Source of the DNA: a bacterium
GTDB taxonomy: Bacteria > Cyanobacteriota > Vampirovibrionia > Obscuribacterales > JAKAZS01
DNA: 35,864 bases
Assembly (NCBI GenBank): GCA_021815785.1
Contig: JAKAZS010000025.1
Location: forward strand, 1-35,864
Direction of reading: 5' to 3'
Shown: positions 32,732-35,864 of the stretch, piece by piece
How the letters are laid out: each line of letters begins with the position of its first letter
Position numbering within the stretch: the stretch's first letter is position 1
Notes under the pieces: generated by a model
The model's database searches: none
What the model was told of the DNA's origin: nothing
Seen by the model: only the letters and a program-made list of their open reading frames with translations
Made by a program: the position numbers and the translations under genes

Positions 32732-32764
32732 AGGTTCGACGATTAATCGTTTAACCTTTCCTCC
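32732..32764 (-). promoter_or_regulatory. Leader hairpin between a distant Shine-Dalgarno and the tandem-RHH start
   Basis: On the minus strand GGAGG (32760-32764) is 38 nt before the ATG, too far for direct use. Between them AGGTT/AACCT and the 12-bp perfect palindrome ACGATTAATCGT (32739-32750) form one long stem with a 2x2 internal loop. Folding would bring GGAGG to about 12 nt from the start. As DNA, the palindrome could equally be an operator. Confidence 0.5.
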
Positions 32765-33036
32765 TTTTTAAAAATAGGGTCCTACACTGGTATAAGAAAT
32801 TATTATCTAAATTATTTATTTTGATAATAAGAAAAGTTTTTTACAAATTTTTTTTGCAATATGGTCAATTTAATTATTAAATGGCTTTAATTTGTTAGTA
32901 ACTGAATTAACCCTTTCCAAGAAGAAAATTATATATCATATTTGAAATTAAATGTATGTAGTCAATGATTACAGTCTTTTCATAATAGAGAACAAAATCT
33001 TTGTATTCTAGTTTTCAAGCCCTTGTCGGCTATAGA
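32765..33036. other. Intergenic region downstream of the DUF212 gene
   Basis: AT-rich sequence that should hold the minus-strand promoter of the tandem-RHH gene, though I cannot assign boxes with confidence. An imperfect hairpin (32986-33010) and a 12-bp match to the 3' end of tRNA-Thr (33020-33031) lie near the end of the DUF212 gene. No small gene is supportable. Confidence 0.4.
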
Positions 33037-33582
33037 TTAAGAACATTTCATAATTGCCCAATTTGCTAAATAAGCAATTATTGTTCCCAATGCAGCTCCA
33101 ACTAAGACTTCTTTAGGCGTATGACCTAAAAATTCTTTAATGCGGGCTGACGATAAACGCGCATGATTTGAAAATATTTCCATGACAATTTGATTAAGGA
33201 CTTTGGCTTGGAGGCCAACCGTTCTTCTTACACCGGCGGCATCATACATTACGATAAACGCTAGGCAAAGAGCTATGGCAAATGATACTGAATTAAAGCC
33301 ATTAATCAGGCCAACGGAAATTGCCATTCCCATGGTACAACTGCTGTGGCTTGAAGGCATCCCACCACTTTTGGTCATCATTCTTAAATCAACCGTCCCA
33401 GTTCTTATAAGTTTTGTAAAGACTTTAATAGCCTGGGCAAAAAAGCTACAAAAAATAGTTACTAAAATTACTTGCGGTCCTCTTTGGTTAGGATTTACAT
33501 AGTTATTAGCAGCCAAGGCCATGGGGGTGTTGGTTGCTAATAGAAGCAGGAGAAAAGTAGTTGAATAAATATTTTTTTTCAT
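33037..33582 (-). CDS. Divergent PAP2 family (DUF212) membrane protein
   Basis: This 181-residue protein belongs to the DUF212 branch of acid phosphatase/haloperoxidase-related membrane proteins. Family motifs are clear: GGMPSSHSS (about 73-81), VMYDAAGVRRTVGLQAKVLN and FLGHTPKEVLVGAALG. A signal-like hydrophobic N-terminus (TTFLLLLLATNTPMALA) is followed by about four membrane segments. It follows the prenyl synthase by 5 bp. As I recall, this pairing is common in cyanobacteria, suggesting that it dephosphorylates a prenyl diphosphate, which is inference; the activity of DUF212 is not firmly established. Confidence 0.88.
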   Translation of the reverse strand: MKKNIYSTTFLLLLLATNTPMALAANNYVNPNQRGPQVILVTIFCSFFAQAIKVFTKLIRTGTVDLRMMTKSGGMPSSHSSCTMGMAISVGLINGFNSVSFAIALCLAFIVMYDAAGVRRTVGLQAKVLNQIVMEIFSNHARLSSARIKEFLGHTPKEVLVGAALGTIIAYLANWAIMKCS

Positions 33583-33587
33583 AAGAG

Positions 33588-34502
33588 TTATTGGTGGCGA
33601 TTAATTGCTTTGTCGATTATATATTCAAAGGTCGGATTAAATTCACTATTTTGTTGGTGAAGTAAATTTAAGCATTGTTGCTGTATCTTTGACAGAGCTT
33701 CTTGAGTTTTGTCAATTCCATATAAAGTTACATAAGTTAGTTTATCATTTAATTGATCTTTACCAGGGCTTTTGCCTAATTGATCTAATGAATGAGTGGC
33801 ATCAAGCAAGTCGTCAGCAATTTGAAAGGCTAGACCTAAAAGTTCGCCAAATTTCTTATATACAGATGCTTGCTCACTAGATTCGGTGGCTAAATAAGCT
33901 CCTGACCAGGTGGCAAAACCAAAAAAAGCGCCGGTTTTTAATTTGTGAATTTGTTCTATTGGCGGTTGATTGAGACTGTTTTTTGAATAGGCGATGTCAA
34001 GGGCTTGCCCGCCAATCATACCATTCAAGCCAATGGCTTGATTGAAATTTTGTAAGATATTTAAAATAATGGCTGGTTTAGTTTTTTCGGTTAAGCAATG
34101 GATAATTGTCTCATTAGCTAAAACAATTAAGGCATCCCCAGCTAGCAAAGCCATGCCTTCACCGTATACTTTATGATTAGTTAATTTACCGCGACGATAA
34201 TCATCATTATCCATACAGGGTAAATCATCATGGATTAAACTCATGGCCTGAAGCATTTCGATGGCTGCACATAAACCAAGTACTGGGCTATCTTTACTTA
34301 AGTAAGTGCGGTTAATTAGGGATTCATAAGTTAAATAAGTTAATATTCCCCTTAGACGTTTGCCGCCACCTAGAACTGAATATTTGATTGCCTGACTTAT
34401 AAGATTATTATCAAGACGATCGAGGTAATTGATAAGATATTCTTCAATAAGGTCTTTGCGTAAATTTATAGTACTTTCTAAGGTTGATTTGGTGGAGTGC
34501 AT
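33588..34502 (-). CDS. Polyprenyl synthetase, geranylgeranyl-diphosphate-synthase type
   Basis: This 304-residue enzyme condenses IPP with allylic diphosphates in the cytoplasm. It has GGGKRLRGIL, the first Asp-rich motif DDLPCMDNDD (92-101) with RRGKLTNH, GDALIVLANE, and the second Asp-rich motif FQIADDLLD. The MSLIH preceding the first motif, rather than the AYSLIH of E. coli farnesyl synthase, is the plant/cyanobacterial GGPP synthase pattern, so a C20 product is likely (crtE-like). A C15 product cannot be excluded. It is followed at 5 bp by the DUF212 gene. No carotenoid gene is seen; quinone or lipid prenyl chains are possible uses. Confidence 0.92.
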   Translation of the reverse strand: MHSTKSTLESTINLRKDLIEEYLINYLDRLDNNLISQAIKYSVLGGGKRLRGILTYLTYESLINRTYLSKDSPVLGLCAAIEMLQAMSLIHDDLPCMDNDDYRRGKLTNHKVYGEGMALLAGDALIVLANETIIHCLTEKTKPAIILNILQNFNQAIGLNGMIGGQALDIAYSKNSLNQPPIEQIHKLKTGAFFGFATWSGAYLATESSEQASVYKKFGELLGLAFQIADDLLDATHSLDQLGKSPGKDQLNDKLTYVTLYGIDKTQEALSKIQQQCLNLLHQQNSEFNPTFEYIIDKAINRHQ

Positions 34503-34558
34503 TTAACGATTTGGTTTTGTCCTAGGCTGTAGTTATGGTATTTTGGGATAAAGAGTGT

Positions 34559-34990
34559 TTAGCTTTTTTTAAATTTATTATATTGCTTTAGCAAGTTATA
34601 GCCAAATCCAATTAAAGGATTTCCCTGTGTTTTAACAATTATGTTTAGTACTGGTGACATTACCTCAAAAGCATTAGTAATTATATCCAGAAAATTATGG
34701 ATCACGTCTTTTTTAATGGTTTCATCAATTTTATCGTTTAAATTGGCAATTTTATAATTTAAAAATTCCAGATCCTGTTTAATAACTATACTGGTAGTGT
34801 GAGCATTATCTTCAATTTCCTGGAGTTTAATTAAAATCAGTTTATGTTTAATTAAAAATATAATCGTTAATATTGCTAAAACACTATAGATAATGATTAA
34901 AATAAATTTAGCCAAATCCAGGAGGCTATGACAGATAAATGCTGCCAGGCTACAGATAATTAACAATAAAATTATTATTGGTGTGGACAT
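34559..34990 (-). CDS. Small membrane protein with coiled coil, unknown
   Basis: I do not recognise this 143-residue protein. Two closely spaced hydrophobic helices (about residues 3-20 and 26-48) form a hairpin in the membrane. A charged, coiled-coil-like segment follows (KLQEIEDNAHTTS, LEFLNYKIANLNDKIDETIKKD), then a C-terminal helix ending in a basic tail (KQYNKFKKS). It begins 12 bp after the acyl-CoA dehydrogenase gene and precedes the prenyl synthase by 56 bp, so it may share the transcript. Confidence 0.6.
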   Translation of the reverse strand: MSTPIIILLLIICSLAAFICHSLLDLAKFILIIIYSVLAILTIIFLIKHKLILIKLQEIEDNAHTTSIVIKQDLEFLNYKIANLNDKIDETIKKDVIHNFLDIITNAFEVMSPVLNIIVKTQGNPLIGFGYNLLKQYNKFKKS

Positions 34991-35002
34991 AGATAAATGA
35001 AC

Positions 35003-35864
35003 TTATATAGATGGGGAATTAAGATATTTCCCAACCAGCATTCTTTGAATCTGATTAGTACCTTCATAAATTTGTCCGGCTTTAGCATCACGATAAATTT
35101 TTTCCAGCAATAGCTGTTTATCCTGGCTGTGGAGACCAATTATATTCATTGCTTCACTGGCAACTTGCATGGCAATATCAGTGGCATGCCATTTAGCGAT
35201 TGACGAATCTTTGACACTTAAATTACCTGAATCTACTAGCCTTGCGGCTTCTAAAGTTTTGACTTTAGCGCTTAGGCTTAAACTGACTAATTTGCCAATT
35301 TGTTCATAATGAGATTTTTTTAGTGATTGAGGATGTCGATTAAAATAGGCATTGACGGCGTCAAGAGCTCCATAGGCCCAGCCTACTGCTTGAGATGCAA
35401 TGGTAATCCGCCCTTTAGCTAGAGACGACAAGGCTACTTTGCGACCTTGATAGGGCAGACCTAAAAGATTGTTAACCGGCACAAAACAGTCGGAAAAAAC
35501 CAGTTCACAGGTCGAATAGCCTCGCATACCTAACATGTCAAATTTTTGACCAATACTAAGACCGTTTGAATTAGCCTCTACAATAAATGCCGTTATCGTA
35601 TCTTTGGGAATGGCTTCAGAGGTATTGATATTAAGCCTGGCCATAACAATGTAATAATGAGCACTGGCACCACTGGTGATAAACACTTTACTGCCATTTA
35701 ATAAATAACCATTGTCAACTGGTTTGGCTTGAGTTTGAATGTTAGCCGTGTCAGATCCAGCCATTGGTTCAGTTAAACCAAAAGCCCCTAAAAATTTACC
35801 GCAAGCCGATGGTATTAGATATTTTTCTTTTTGACTTACGGCGCCAAAACTATAAATTGGTTCT
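35003..35864 (-). CDS. Acyl-CoA dehydrogenase (5' end outside window)
   Basis: This is the middle and C-terminal part (at least 287 residues) of a flavin-dependent acyl-CoA dehydrogenase, which introduces a trans-2 double bond into acyl-CoA and passes electrons to ETF. The minus-strand frame remains open past Met (ATG at 35764) to the window edge, giving FGAVSQKEKYLIPSACG and LGAFGLTEPMAGSD, the classic first family signature, so the start lies outside. KVFITSGASAHYYI follows, then the C-terminal helical domain with IYEGTNQIQRMLVGKYL, whose Glu is the usual catalytic base. Chain-length preference is unknown. It leads into the small membrane protein gene. Confidence 0.93.
   Translation of the reverse strand, partial: EPIYSFGAVSQKEKYLIPSACGKFLGAFGLTEPMAGSDTANIQTQAKPVDNGYLLNGSKVFITSGASAHYYIVMARLNINTSEAIPKDTITAFIVEANSNGLSIGQKFDMLGMRGYSTCELVFSDCFVPVNNLLGLPYQGRKVALSSLAKGRITIASQAVGWAYGALDAVNAYFNRHPQSLKKSHYEQIGKLVSLSLSAKVKTLEAARLVDSGNLSVKDSSIAKWHATDIAMQVASEAMNIIGLHSQDKQLLLEKIYRDAKAGQIYEGTNQIQRMLVGKYLNSPSI

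Overview
This is an AT-rich (about one third G+C by eye), gene-dense bacterial chromosome segment of core-metabolism and cell-envelope genes. I see no phage genes, insertion sequence, CRISPR array or rRNA. Several details point towards the Cyanobacteria/Melainabacteria (Vampirovibrionia) lineage. The prenyl synthase is of the plant/cyanobacterial geranylgeranyl type and is paired with a DUF212 'divergent PAP2' protein. The Mrp ATPase lacks the CxxC pair, as I recall for cyanobacterial Mrp. A SLOG protein resembles cyanobacterial 'DNA recombination-mediator A' proteins. No photosynthesis gene is visible. This placement is inference, not proof. Two GT9 (heptosyltransferase-type) enzymes and Sec signal peptides suggest a cell with an elaborate envelope.

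Layout. 1-403: the end of a PIN-domain protein. 704-4949 (minus): a lipoprotein-like gene, an exported amidohydrolase, and a rhodanese-mrp pair. 5331-6901 (plus): a fumarylacetoacetate-hydrolase-family enzyme overlapping a phosphoribosyltransferase-like gene with an altered PRPP loop. 6926-12739 (minus): tsaD, a zinc-ribbon protein, a zinc-ribbon/FHA protein, two unknown genes, phosphohexomutase and an FtsB-like protein, in one closely spaced run. 13006-15059 (plus): three consecutive exported, low-complexity proteins behind a near-consensus promoter. 15208-15280 (minus): tRNA-Thr(CGU), flanked by a decayed partial repeat. 15708-20781 (plus): dut-dapB-asd-dapA-rnj, covering DAP/lysine synthesis, dUTP hygiene and RNA decay. 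21090-23954: a GT9 enzyme, then mraY with a SLOG gene on the opposite strand. 24355-27261 (plus): pcrA-type helicase and ndk. 27272-28363 (minus): a second GT9 enzyme. 28656-29081 (plus): a Lys/Ala-rich protein with a HicB-type ribbon-helix-helix (RHH) domain, closed by a strong terminator. 29196-30356 (plus): a DegT-type aminotransferase. 30369-31787 (minus): a divergent GT20 enzyme. 32095-32721 (minus): a tandem-RHH protein. 33037-34502 (minus): the DUF212/prenyl-synthase pair. 34559-34990 (minus): a small membrane protein. 35003 to the end (minus): an acyl-CoA dehydrogenase running off the window.

Themes. Lysine/DAP synthesis, MraY, prenyl diphosphate synthesis, FtsB and the GT9/aminotransferase genes all feed envelope building. 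The best candidates for undescribed biology are four: the exported low-complexity trio; the two unusual RHH proteins, one histone-H1-like and one a single-chain tandem RHH with a hairpin between a Shine-Dalgarno-like sequence and the start codon; the GT20 enzyme that keeps donor-site residues but lacks acceptor-site residues; and the phosphoribosyltransferase-like protein without the acidic PRPP signature.
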